Positions 23,308-34,143 of a stretch of DNA of 64,000 nucleotides are shown here, piece after piece; within the stretch, counting starts at the first letter, position 1; each line of letters begins with the position of its first letter. The notes under the pieces are model-generated. The model searched no databases. It saw only the letters and a program-made list of their open reading frames with translations, and was not told the DNA's origin. Location: positions 60,081,737-60,145,736 of the forward strand of contig OZ022505.1 of NCBI GenBank assembly GCA_963989385.1, read 5' to 3'. Position numbers and translations under genes: made by a program. This stretch comes from Ctena decussata (lineage: Eukaryota; Mollusca; Bivalvia; Lucinida; Lucinidae).

Positions 23308-25951
23308 TATCCACCGTCACTGTGGTATCATTCCAAATTGACACATTACGTCGCATCGACGTCAATACGACGTCATTAAGACATCCTGTTCCTGCTGGGA
23401 TTTAGACCGTTGTTGCCCCCATTGAAATTCATTTAAAATCGCATGACTTACGTTGGTAATCATCTGAGCAAATACATGTAGGCACAAACAGAATTGTTAT
23501 GTTTTTTTTGTTGATTTTTTTTTTGTAAAATCTCTAAATAACATGATTTGTAGCTTGTCTGTGCTGTTTCAATAATTTAGAAAAAGAAGAGAAGTAATAC
23601 TTTGTTAAATAGCCTTTCATTTAAAAGAATAAGACAATTAATGTAGCTTATGAAGAAGACCCTTGAAACATTTAATAGAGGTTTGATTATAGGCTAATGA
23701 ATGAGATAACACTACTGATAAGACCAGCACTGTGCATGGCCTGTCTAGTTACCCCACCCATTCAAATGCATAGGCCCAGAGACGCTAAGTGAGAAATTCC
23801 AGCGCATCAAAATAAATGTGCACCAAATTGTTGTATTTAACTTAGAAACTGAATACCCACAACATATGTTCAGTTTGTCTATGAGCGGAGACAAGAATAT
23901 GTTTATGTTGAGATAACCGGGAAACTGAAAATCTGCAAGTTTGGTTATCGAAAACTGACGAATTTTGTCGAATTGCAGCGGCAAAATTATGTGAGCCCGG
24001 CTTCCAGCACAATTCATATTTTGTATACAGTTACAGTTTTGAGATATAGACATGCCACGAATTAAATGTGCCGGGGCCTGTCTGTATTGGGTGTTTTTAA
24101 GGTAAAATCGCAAACATTTACATGAATTTGTTTATTATGTGCTTGCTGTTACATTCTAGATTGGAACTTAACTGTATAAACATTTTTGTTATCAAATTAG
24201 AATCTTCGCAAGGTGAATTTAATTTTCTGGTCGGGTCTGATCATACGAGTTCCTTTGGATCTCATGATGTTAACAATGGGATTTAACAAAGATTTTTTGT
24301 ACGCCGCCTTTTCCGAAACGCTAAATTGGGAAAACGTTATTGTTATGTTAGAAAATCTCCAGCTCTTGCTTAGACAGAAGGCTATGTCTGTTATTACTTA
24401 AGAGGGTCCTTAGACCTTATTTATCCTCAACAGAGCCGGATGGCGGCCGTAAAATGTTTTCCCCTATAACATTATACTGTACATAGTGCACTGAGAGCAA
24501 TAGACTCAGAAAATTTGGAAATGGAGTTCCTGTTTACCTAATATTTTCATTCTGACTCTTTTTGTCTAGTCGAAATTAAGGGCCGCTGGCCAAGGCCAAG
24601 GCCCATTTCACGAACTTATCATAATTGCAGTTACAGCTATATTGCATTCGATAATAAACGCGAGTTAGAATATGCAAAATAAATTGTTAAAATCAGTGAC
24701 CTATATAGAAACCCTATATATAGGTCACTGAGAAAAGGTGGGAATGTAATGTAACGGTAAGCGGGTGAGTGTAGATGAATTGATAGATGAAACCAAAGTT
24801 TAGGGACGTTACCTTAATTGTACAGTAGTAATGTATTTCATAACTCTTTTAATGATTACATGTATACCACACAGGCACACTACAGAGAACTTACCTGTAC
24901 AAAGATGTCACCTTAACTTCAAGGGAGGTAATTTTGTGTCATTGAAAACTAGCACGTGATAACTTTTTCGCAGTAATTTTGTGTTTAATCGATTGAGGGC
25001 ATCCCTGAAAAAAGCTGAAAATTTTATAATTTTTATTAATATAAAAGTATTACACGACCTTGAAATTGCAGACCTTAAAGTTAAGGTGTCGTTCTTGGCC
25101 AAGGAGTTTGAGCATTTGGTAAGATGTTTACAGTTTATAGCTAAAACAGGTTTGTTTACCTCAAGCTTACTGTGCACAGAAAGCTAAAAGCATTAAGCTG
25201 TCTTTAAACATGATGCATGATCAGATCCACATCTGCTTTCTGGTTTCTTTGTTGAAGTGTTTTCTCGGGCGGGTTGCTCACTGGTCAATTTGGTATCGAT
25301 GCTCAAGAAACCAAAAAAAATCGATGAGAAAGGACAGTTTTTAGCAAAACAGTGCGCAGCGCTGACATTGTCTTACGTCAGAAAGAAGGTATTTAGTCTT
25401 TTTTTTCATATTTTTTTTTTCTGCATTTAGAGTTTCTTTTGACTGCCAGACTACCCCCTTGCGTTTTGAAGAAGACTTGAAATGAGCTGTCAATTAACAC
25501 TTGTATGTATGTGCAATATTGATGGTCCTTAATACCATCTTAAAACACTCATTATAAAGTTACAGTAGTATTGTACAAGTCACTATTGTCAATAAAACGA
25601 GTCTTTCAATTAGTGGGGTTATCCCCGTTTGTCCATCTTATGCGTATATGTACAAAACGCATGAACAAAATAACTGAGAACTGTTTTGAGCTAGGATTTT
25701 CATGTTAGCCATTCAAAAATATTTATGGACGCCGATGAAGATGACCGTATTGGCTTTTGAACTGATTGGATTTACACGTGGTTGAGTTAGCTCTTTCCCT
25801 CCCCTGGCTCAGACATTCATGGACAAATATTCTATAGGAGGAATCATTAGGTTGGGGCCATAGTGATTATAAATACTTTCAAGTTTCTAGAGTAAGCTTA
25901 ATTTGTTCACAGACGTATTGCAACCGACTTTTCTTTTTAATAACAGTAATA
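23308..25951. other. long intergenic or intronic stretch, no gene seen
   Basis: About 2.6 kb with no frame I can link to a protein family. It contains a CCCAGCAGG-element fragment (23340-23400), a dispersed repeat (about 24613-24690, TAATTGCAGTTACAGCT...GAGTTAGAATATG, related to 47730-47795 and 62940-63010), and a near-perfect hairpin at 24693-24731 (TCAGTGACCTATATA / TATATAGGTCACTGA). It could be intron upstream of the zinc-finger exon at 36304. Confidence 0.5.
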
Positions 25952-26161
25952 TGAGCCACCACATGACAAAACTAGCAAAATGGCATGTGCGACCAGCGAA
26001 GATTCAGCTCAGCCTGGGCATCCGCTTGGACCTAGCTTAGACCCTTCTCTACCCTTCAAGCGCACAGCGAAAAGTTTCATCAGACTGGACAGATACCCAG
26101 GCTGATCTGAGTCTTCGCTTGGCGCACAGTCCACTTTGTTGGTGGGTCGTGTCGCTGCTCA
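25952..26161. mobile_element. TGAGCCGCGAC MITE, diverged copy
   Basis: A 210-bp copy (TGAGCCACCACATGACAAAA ... GTCGTGTCGCTGCTCA) with internal shortening and many substitutions; an old insertion. Confidence 0.85.
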
Positions 26162-26330
26162 TGTGTAGTCTGTTTGTTTTTCCTTGAAATTTTCAGATAT
26201 AGACACTTTCAAGTTCTGACACCATCACAGAAGAAAAGAGTTGCAAAACCCTTATGCTGACAGAAACTGTTTGCCTGTGATATTTAAGGTGAAAGTTAAT
26301 GTAGGAATGAAACGTGAAGTAATGCATGCC

Positions 26331-28473
26331 TGTTACGAAATGGATCTAATCGTTCACTTTGTCGTCGAGATTATTTTAATCCTTTCAATCAGTAAGGCTA
26401 CAGTTTTTAGGGTAACTGTGGTAATAAAACATTTACGGAAACTGTGGCTACGTTATGCATGGGTTGTTTGTGAATACCTCTCGTGGACAGTGTTTTGCAT
26501 GATTTTAAGGTGAATACCTGCACGAGTCTTTTGATTGTGGAAAGCGTGTTGCATGATTTTAATGTGAGACGCATAGTATTTATACGCCTATCTTTTAATG
26601 AAAAGTTAGACGTGGCTGTTTAATTCTTGATGGATGTTATATTGTTGTGTGCCCAGATTCTGTGTTAAGACCTAGAAGGGTAAGATTTTATTATATTTAT
26701 TTAGAATAGTTTGGCTAAGAATGAAAAATGTGACTTCTGATTGATATGGTATGATTATATGTGTCGACTGATTTGATTTTGTTGGCAGTGATCAGGCTGC
26801 GCATGTGTCGACCGATTTTGTTAGTAAGCATGCTGCGCATAATATTTGTATATTAGGAAGTTTTGTAAATTTCGGAAATAGTTTATATCACTGATGTTGG
26901 TTGCAATGGTGTGCGTCTATTTGACGTCCAGTGACGTCAGTTGCATTCATGTTATTCATGTGACGTCAGTTGCATTCATGTTATTGCGACGTCAGCACTT
27001 TTTATATTAGTTTCACGTATACGTGGCTATAGAAGTAGATTGATTTGTAATGGAACTAATTTATATACTCGTGACGTCAATTGACGCCATAGCATGCACC
27101 ACATTAAGGGTTTTTCCATAAGTTATAATGGTAGCATTTAGTCATCATGCGTTTGATTTGCCTTCATTAGACGGCGTCATATGGTATAACATCATGGATG
27201 TCATGATGTCAGATCAAACGTTATGATCCCAAATGTGTTAGAAACGCTTATTCAGTTATTATATTCTATGGCAAATGGTATTACGCTTAGTTTAAAGAAA
27301 TGAATTAATAAATATGCAAGTTAGATTTTGGTCGATCAATTTAATGTAAATAGGTCATTGTTTAGATTATTCATGTTTTATGTGGGGTATGTCATGGTAA
27401 TGCCTGTTGACGTCAGTATACTTCTTGACAATGTTTGACGTCAGATCCTTCGACGCACATGCGTAGTAGGATCTACGTTTCTTCATTGGCGGAAGTGGTA
27501 AGCACACTTTTAGCTTTACATCGTGAGCGCGAGTCGTGTCTAGTGACACGGCTGGCGTGTGCACGTTATGCTCGGCATTCGCCGAGGGCGTTGTATGGTA
27601 TTTCCAAGACAGGCCCAAGTCTTACGCATTGTTATTATGTAGTTACAATGTATTAAGTGTAAGTTCGTTATTTTTAGGCACATCAAGTCCGGCAGTCAGC
27701 TGTTAGGGCTTAGAGCCACGTCTCACCTGGAGATGCGATATACGTCTCCAGGTTAATACCAACCCGGGTAGAGGCAGTTACAACGCCGTTTGTGCAAGGT
27801 TCCCAAGCAGAGGCGGGAAGCACAAAATGTAGGCGGAAGTGGTTAGCACAGTTTTGCCAGATTCTGTGATAAGTTCTGAAGGTCACATCAAGTGTTGGAC
27901 AGTGTTCGTCCACTAAGGTGTGTTAATATATATAGACTGGTCCCTGGTACGATCCAGGGAGCGACCAGTATATAGTCGTGCACGTGCTAATAAGAGTTGG
28001 TGTTCCTCATGATATATGGACTGGCCCATGACATGATCCAGGGAACGACGAATTGAAGTCTACCAACATAAGGCCTTCTTTTTTTCTATGAGCTCAAACT
28101 AACGTTTTTTTGTTCTTTGTGTTTTCCTTTAGTTCATGGCGCTGAGCCGAGTACGGTGTTGACGTCAGACGGTAATCTATTTGCGTATTGTACGCAAATC
28201 GATTACATATTTGAAACAAACACCTTACTTGGGCCAGCGACATGAACTGATATGTGTTGTATATTATTGTAATTGTGACAGTTGTAAATTGTATTGTTGT
28301 ATATAAAATTTACATTATATATAAACTTAAAAACATTCTAACGTTGTTAGAGTTTCCTTGTTAGTGTATTACACTAGTAGATAACCCTTTAACCGGAAGT
28401 CACCCTCCGCCGTCCTGGCGACGCATAAGGCTCTACACCCGTGTCGACCGGGTGTAAAACCTTCTGCGTAACA
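26331..28473 (+). repeat. 5' LTR
   Basis: 2,143 bp, TGTTACGAAATGG ... CTTCTGCGTAACA. It contains at least seven TGACGTC words (around 26926, 26933, 26961, 27071, 27408, 27437 and 28160), some in a 27-bp direct duplication ending TTGCATTCATGTTAT. Near the 3' part are TATA-like sequences (TGTATATAAAATT, ATATATAAAC, about 28298-28325) and two hairpins (CTGGTCCCTGG/CCAGGGAGCGACCAG; TTTGCGTA/TACGCAAA). No translation product is credible here despite short frames. Confidence 0.96.
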
Positions 28474-28492
28474 TGGTGTCATGAAGTAACGG
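28474..28492 (+). promoter_or_regulatory. primer-binding site for minus-strand synthesis
   Basis: TGGTGTCATGAAGTAACGG starts at the very base after the 5' LTR. TGG pairs with the CCA end of a tRNA. A tRNA ending TGACACCA, such as a leucine tRNA, would match the first 8 bases; the exact tRNA is not settled. Confidence 0.8.
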
Positions 28493-29422
28493 GATTTGAT
28501 TTCCGGTTAATATCTGCCAGTGTAACACATTGACAATATATACAGAATCTAGGCACAATTTTGTCAGACATTTTTTTTATTATTGACCTTCTGATTGTTC
28601 TTTTCTAAGGTGACGTAAGAATGTTTGTAAGGCTGTGAATTTTAGGGGAGCAATTTTGCCACTAAATTCTTGTAAATGTAACCTACACTCAATTAAGGTC
28701 AACTATCCTTATTCCCTACGTGATGAAGTGCGATAGCCCATGCATTAATTTGTGATAAAATGTAACAGGTTGCATATCTGAGTGGGGAAACTGAGGTTAT
28801 ATAGACCTGAATTGTCTTGGCACGGATGATACATATTCAGTTTTAAGGTCCATTTGAGTACCTAGGCACTGCTGTTGCATGACAATCTGTTAGTTCAATA
28901 ATTCAAACGTTTGTACGTTCTGTCGTAACCGTTACTGAGGTCCATTTTGTGTCCTGATTTAGTAACGTAGGTTACTCGTAACGTAATATAATATCGTTAC
29001 AATTAAACCTAATAGCGGAATCTTAAGTTTGATTTACCGTTGGTATCTTATAAGGTTTTGTAATGTAGGACGTACAGTTGTCGTGTCAGTGTTAATACGT
29101 TGCGTTACATACGTTACGTTTGTATATCCGATACGCTAGATCAAGTTGGGCGTAATTGTAATGTGGGTTGTTTACGTCATCTAATTACGTCATTTAATAG
29201 TGAAAAGTAATTCTCGGCAAAGTCAACGTCAGTTTATAACGTCATTTCCGGTCTATTACGAACGTAACTTTAATAGTTACGTCTAGATCGCGACTATACT
29301 AATTAATCAACGTTTTAGTTGGATTAGTTTGTTATTATTATTGTTAACGTTTTAGTTAACGTGTGTGACGATAAGTGAACGTCGGCTTCAGTTAGGTTAA
29401 CGTGAGCTTTACGTTAAGCGGC
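28493..29422 (+). other. untranslated leader rich in GTTACG/ACGT words
   Basis: The leader between primer site and ATG is over 900 bp. From about 28880 it becomes unusually dense in CGTTAC, GTAACG and AACGTT words on both strands, unlike flanking DNA. It presumably holds packaging or dimerisation structure, but that is inference. Confidence 0.6.
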
Positions 29423-32400
29423 ATGGATCAGTTAGTTAAGACGGGAAAGGAGTTAGGTTATGAGGGGCAGGCTTTGCAGGAATTTGTAAAGCAACAGCAA
29501 GAGACTGAGAGGGCAGAAAGGCACGCGGTAAGGGAACTTGATAAAGAAAGGATCGCGCAGGCCGAAAAAGATAGGCAAATTGAATTGGCTAGGATCGCGG
29601 CGGAAGAAGCTAAGATTGCGGCGGATAGGGAAATCGAGATGGCGCGGATCGAAAGTATAGAGCGGCAAGCCGAGAAAGATAGGGAAGCTAGGTTGTATCA
29701 AGTCGAAAGCGATAAGGAAGCAAAGTTGTCGAACGAAGTTGAGTTAGAAAAGTTGAAGTATAGTTTTGAATTGCAGCAACGCGAGTTAAAGAATCAGATA
29801 GATTTGCAGAAGGTAACGTTTAGAGTTGAATTAGAAAAACAGAAGGCTGAAAAGTTAGCGCATGCGCGAGATCCCAAGTTACCGTATTTTGATGAAAGTA
29901 AGGACAAAATGGATAGTTACTTATCAAGGTTTGAGAAATACGCGACGGCGAATAAATGGGATAAAAACGTTTGGGCTGCATATTTGAGCGCATTACTTAA
30001 AGGTCGCGCGCTTGATGTCTATGATAGATTGTCTGTAGATGATGCAGCGGATTATGACAAGTTGAAAGATGCGTTGTTAAAGAATTTCGATATGACTGAA
30101 CGCGGATTTAGGAAGAAATTTCGCTATGATAGGCCTGAAAAGTCCGAAACGTTTATTCAGTTTAGTAGTAGACTTAGGTCGTATCTTAATAAATGGTTAA
30201 AAATGGCGAAAGTAGACCAGTCTTACGAAGCTGTTTGCGATTTTTTCGCTAGAGATCAGTTTTTAGAATCCTGTAGTAAAGAACTATATGTTCATTTGAA
30301 ACCGAAAACATTCACGAATCTAGGTGAGATGGCTAGGGAAGCAGATTTATTTGCAGAAGCACGTGGCGGTGTCTACGCTTGTGTTAATAAGGGGCAGCGT
30401 GATAGTAAGGGCGTAACTCAGAGTAGATCTGATAATAAGCCGAGTGCGAAGCCAGAGATAAAATGTAGTATTTGTGGTAAGGGACATTTAACATATAAAT
30501 GTTTTAAGAATCCCGATAGGAAGCAAGCATATAGTGCGGAGGTAGGTGCAAGTGCAAGCGGGTATAGCGGAAGTAAGGATAGTAGTTATGCACCGAAAGA
30601 TGAGACACAAAGATCACAGAGTAAGAGCGATACTGTACAGACGAAGGGTAGTAATTCAGATCGTGGCCGTGGTCGGGGTTATTCCCGCGGACGTGGTCGG
30701 GGTGGCGGACATCAAATGAGCTTTTGTAAAACTACAATGAATAGGTCTCATGAAATTGAAGGTCTCTATAAGAGTAAGGAAGAAAGTCCATTAATCAATG
30801 ATAACGTGGATAGGGAAGGTGTCTGTTACTTTTTAAGGTCGCGATTACCAACAGCGCAGGGTACGGTTAATGGTAAAACAGTTGTAGTGTTAAGGGACAC
30901 AGGTTGTACTGGGTGTGTTGTTCGTAGAAACTTGGTTTCTAATGATCAGTTACTTGGTAGAGAATCTGATATAACTTTGATTGATGAATCTACCCAAAGG
31001 TATCCCTTAGCAATGGTTGACATAGATTGTCCATTTTTCACAGGAAAAACTGAGGCATTGTGCATGGAAGATACATTGTATGACCTGGTTATTGGAAATA
31101 TTGACGGGTCAAAACTTCCCGATATGTCCCATTTTGCAATGGCGGCAGTGACTAGGTCACAAGCTAAGCAAGGTGAAGAGGTCTATAGGAAACTTAAAGT
31201 TCCTGATCAAATTATTGCTAGTGATAAGGAGGCATTGAAGCAGGCCCAAGTTGTTGACCCTAAATTGAATGGCATAAGGCAAAGAGTGGAATCTGGGAAT
31301 GTGACTATTAGTCGTGGATTGAACCGGGGTGAAACTAAGTTTATTCGAAAGAAGGATTTATTGTATAGGCAGTTTACTAAGGGAAACAAGGTCACTTTGC
31401 AACTTATTATCCCTGAAGGTTTTCGTGAAAAGGTGTTAAGATTGGCGCACGAAACCTTGATGTCAGGTCATTTGGGCATAAAGAAAACTATGGATAGAGT
31501 TTTAACCGAGTTCTTTTGGCCTGGAATTTGTGGTGATGTGGCAAGGTTTTGTAAATCTTGTGACATATGTCAAAGGACTATTCAAAAAGGTCGTGTCACT
31601 AAGGTTCCTTTAGGAAAGTTGCCACAGATTGACACACCATTTAAACGAGTCGCTGTTGATATAGTTGGGCCGATAGAACCTCGTTCTGACAGGAAATCCC
31701 GCTATATTTTAACAATGATAGACTATGCGACGAGATATCCCGAGGCGGTAGCGTTACCCGGCATTGAAACGGAACGCGTAGCCGAAGCGTTAGTTGAGAT
31801 GTTTAGTAGAGTTGGCATACCTGATGAAATGTTAACAGATTGCGGAAGTCAGTTTACTGCTGAAGTTATGAAAGAAGTAAGCAGGCTGTTATCACTCCAG
31901 CAGTTAACCACGACGCCGTATCATCCTATCTGCAACGGTCTCGTAGAGCGTTTTCACGCGACGTTGAAGCAAATGCTACGTAGGATGTGCGCAGAACGTC
32001 CAAAAGACTGGGATAAATATCTCCCAGCACTACTGTTTGCAATAAGGGAGGTTCCGCAAGAGTCATTAGGGTTTTCTCCGTTCGAATTGTTATACGGACG
32101 TAACGTTAAGGGCCCTATGGCAATATTACGTGAATTATGGTCTGAAGAGGTACAGGATGAGCAGGTTCTGTCTACGTACCAGTACGTAATTGAGTTGAGA
32201 GAACGGTTAGAGCAGACGTGTAAGTTAGCACATGATAATTTACGGAAAGTACAAGTAAAGCAAAAGGCTTATTATGACAAACGCGCTAGGTCGCGTAAAT
32301 TTAACGTGGGAGATAAAGTACTGTTATTACTGCCAACTGACAGTAATAAACTGTTATTGCAGTGGAAGGGTCCATATGAAGTAGTAGAGGTGGTGAATAG

Positions 32401-34003
32401 AATGGACTATAAAATCGACGTCAATGGTGTCGTGAGTACATATCATGCTAATATGCTGAAGCAGTATGTCGAACGTCGTACTGTGCCGTCACATTGTTTA
32501 TTGTCGACTGAGACTACAGAGTCGGTTGATGACGATGGTAGTGATGAATTTTCTCTTGATGATTGTGCTTTTCCGACAGCTAAAGAGCCGGAAACTTATA
32601 ACGACGTCAGTATTTCAGATACGTTAACGTCAGAACAACGTATGGAGGTTGAAGCGTTGATTAAACAGTACCCGGATGTACTATCAAGTTTACCCGGTCG
32701 AACTGATCAAATACAGCACGATATCAAACTACTCACGTCAGAACCCATACGGACGAAGGGTTATTCTATCCCGTATAAGACGCGTAACGTTATGGAAACG
32801 GAGATACAGGATATGTTGGATTTAGGGGTAATCGAGCCGTCGATTTCACCGTATTCATCTCCTGTTGTCCTAGTTCCGAAGAAAGACGGATCAGTTAGAT
32901 TCTGTATCGACTTCCGGAAGCTTAACAAAGTGACGGAATTCGATGCAGAACCTATGCCAAATATGGAGGAGGTTATCAATAAAATGTCGGGACATAGATT
33001 CTTTACAAAGATGGACCTGAGTAAGGGTTATTGGCAAGTCAGTCTTACTGAAAGGTCTAAACCTTTGACGGCATTTGAAACGCCTAAGGGTTTGTTCCAG
33101 TTTAAAACTATGCCCTTTGGTTTGGTCAATTCGGGAGCCTCATTTTGTAGGTTAATGAGAATCATATTGTCCAATCTCCCAAATGTTGACAGCTTTGTTG
33201 ATGACATGTGGATATTCACTGAAACATGGAAGGATCATGTGACGTCATTACGTCAAGTGTTAGATCGGCTCAGGTCGGCCAAATTGACGGCAAAACCATC
33301 TAAATGCATGATCGGATATGGCAGTATCGAGTGCCTTGGTCACAATATCGTCGGACAGACGGTACGACCGCAAGAGGACAAGATACAGGCTATCAGAGAT
33401 GCTCCTCGTCCATGTACGAAAAGACAAATTAAATCTTTTCTGGGATTAGCTGGGTTTTACCGTCGTTTCATCCCAAATTTCTCATCCATAGCTTCTCCTC
33501 TGACTGATTTAACTAAACGGGATAGACCTAATTCTATCAAAGATTGGCAAGATCAGCATGAAAGGGCATTTCAAACCCTGAAGAGTAGGCTCACGTCTAG
33601 TCCTATTCTTCGCCTACCTGTTTTTCAAGAAGGTAACCCGTTTGTACTTCGAACAGACGCTTCAGACGTTGGTCTTGGAGCTATTTTGCTTCAGGAGTTC
33701 GAAGGTGAAGGTCGTTTGCCGATTGCTTATGCTAGCAAGAAATTGTTACCTCGGGAAAAGAACTACTCTGTAATTGAGAAGGAATGTTTGGGTATTATCT
33801 GGGGTGTTGAGAAATTTCGTAAGTACTTGTATGGGGCGGAGTTCCTACTTGAAACTGACCACAAACCTTTGTCTTATATGCAGACAGCTAAGGTGCTCAA
33901 TCCCCGAATCATGCGTTGGGCCATGAAATTACAGCCGTACAGATTCAGGATCGTTGCTATCCGCGGCCAAGATAATTTGGGGGCGGACTACCTTAGTAGA
34001 TAG
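29423..34003 (+). CDS. Gag-Pol polyprotein (Gag-PR-IN-RT-RNaseH)
   Basis: One unbroken frame. I start at the ATG at 29423 (GGCATGG, good context) rather than the upstream in-frame GTG at 29402, giving 1,526 residues. Order by residue: charged coiled-coil Gag region (about 15-150), capsid-like region, CCHC knuckle CSICGKGHLTYKC (about 348), RG-rich basic patch (about 412-430), protease DTG (about 492), integrase HHCC (about 676-715), integrase core D-D-x35-E (about 745, 806, 842; MLTDCGSQF, GLVERFHATLK), GPY/F module WKGPYEV (about 982), reverse transcriptase (VPKKDGSVRFCIDFRKLN; active site FVDDM at about 1260), RNase H (TDAS about 1411, E about 1452, ETDHKPL about 1479). All catalytic residues I can check are present. 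Fused gag-pol with no frameshift implies processing by the protease. The domain order is the notable feature. Confidence 0.96.
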   Translation: MDQLVKTGKELGYEGQALQEFVKQQQETERAERHAVRELDKERIAQAEKDRQIELARIAAEEAKIAADREIEMARIESIERQAEKDREARLYQVESDKEAKLSNEVELEKLKYSFELQQRELKNQIDLQKVTFRVELEKQKAEKLAHARDPKLPYFDESKDKMDSYLSRFEKYATANKWDKNVWAAYLSALLKGRALDVYDRLSVDDAADYDKLKDALLKNFDMTERGFRKKFRYDRPEKSETFIQFSSRLRSYLNKWLKMAKVDQSYEAVCDFFARDQFLESCSKELYVHLKPKTFTNLGEMAREADLFAEARGGVYACVNKGQRDSKGVTQSRSDNKPSAKPEIKCSICGKGHLTYKCFKNPDRKQAYSAEVGASASGYSGSKDSSYAPKDETQRSQSKSDTVQTKGSNSDRGRGRGYSRGRGRGGGHQMSFCKTTMNRSHEIEGLYKSKEESPLINDNVDREGVCYFLRSRLPTAQGTVNGKTVVVLRDTGCTGCVVRRNLVSNDQLLGRESDITLIDESTQRYPLAMVDIDCPFFTGKTEALCMEDTLYDLVIGNIDGSKLPDMSHFAMAAVTRSQAKQGEEVYRKLKVPDQIIASDKEALKQAQVVDPKLNGIRQRVESGNVTISRGLNRGETKFIRKKDLLYRQFTKGNKVTLQLIIPEGFREKVLRLAHETLMSGHLGIKKTMDRVLTEFFWPGICGDVARFCKSCDICQRTIQKGRVTKVPLGKLPQIDTPFKRVAVDIVGPIEPRSDRKSRYILTMIDYATRYPEAVALPGIETERVAEALVEMFSRVGIPDEMLTDCGSQFTAEVMKEVSRLLSLQQLTTTPYHPICNGLVERFHATLKQMLRRMCAERPKDWDKYLPALLFAIREVPQESLGFSPFELLYGRNVKGPMAILRELWSEEVQDEQVLSTYQYVIELRERLEQTCKLAHDNLRKVQVKQKAYYDKRARSRKFNVGDKVLLLLPTDSNKLLLQWKGPYEVVEVVNRMDYKIDVNGVVSTYHANMLKQYVERRTVPSHCLLSTETTESVDDDGSDEFSLDDCAFPTAKEPETYNDVSISDTLTSEQRMEVEALIKQYPDVLSSLPGRTDQIQHDIKLLTSEPIRTKGYSIPYKTRNVMETEIQDMLDLGVIEPSISPYSSPVVLVPKKDGSVRFCIDFRKLNKVTEFDAEPMPNMEEVINKMSGHRFFTKMDLSKGYWQVSLTERSKPLTAFETPKGLFQFKTMPFGLVNSGASFCRLMRIILSNLPNVDSFVDDMWIFTETWKDHVTSLRQVLDRLRSAKLTAKPSKCMIGYGSIECLGHNIVGQTVRPQEDKIQAIRDAPRPCTKRQIKSFLGLAGFYRRFIPNFSSIASPLTDLTKRDRPNSIKDWQDQHERAFQTLKSRLTSSPILRLPVFQEGNPFVLRTDASDVGLGAILLQEFEGEGRLPIAYASKKLLPREKNYSVIEKECLGIIWGVEKFRKYLYGAEFLLETDHKPLSYMQTAKVLNPRIMRWAMKLQPYRFRIVAIRGQDNLGADYLSR

Positions 34004-34130
34004 TTTGGCCACGTTATGCATCGCACCGTTGTTGTGTATATAGCTAGTTTTCCAGTTTTGACATAGCCTACGATTCGACCGCATTTCGTACTATTTCAGA
34101 AAAGAAACATTGTTATGTTTTTTTCTCCCT

Positions 34131-34139
34131 AAGGGGAAA
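34131..34139 (+). promoter_or_regulatory. polypurine tract for plus-strand priming
   Basis: AAGGGGAAA, 4 bp before the 3' LTR and preceded by a T-rich stretch (GTTTTTTTCTCCCT), as is usual for LTR retrotransposons. Confidence 0.85.
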
Positions 34140-34143
34140 CCTA

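Noticed and set aside
29402..29422. GTG as start of the Gag-Pol frame
   Set aside because: Eukaryotic initiation at GTG is unlikely; the in-frame ATG at 29423 has a good context.
34004..34143. env-like third frame in the LTR element
   Set aside because: Only 140 bp lie between the pol stop and the 3' LTR.
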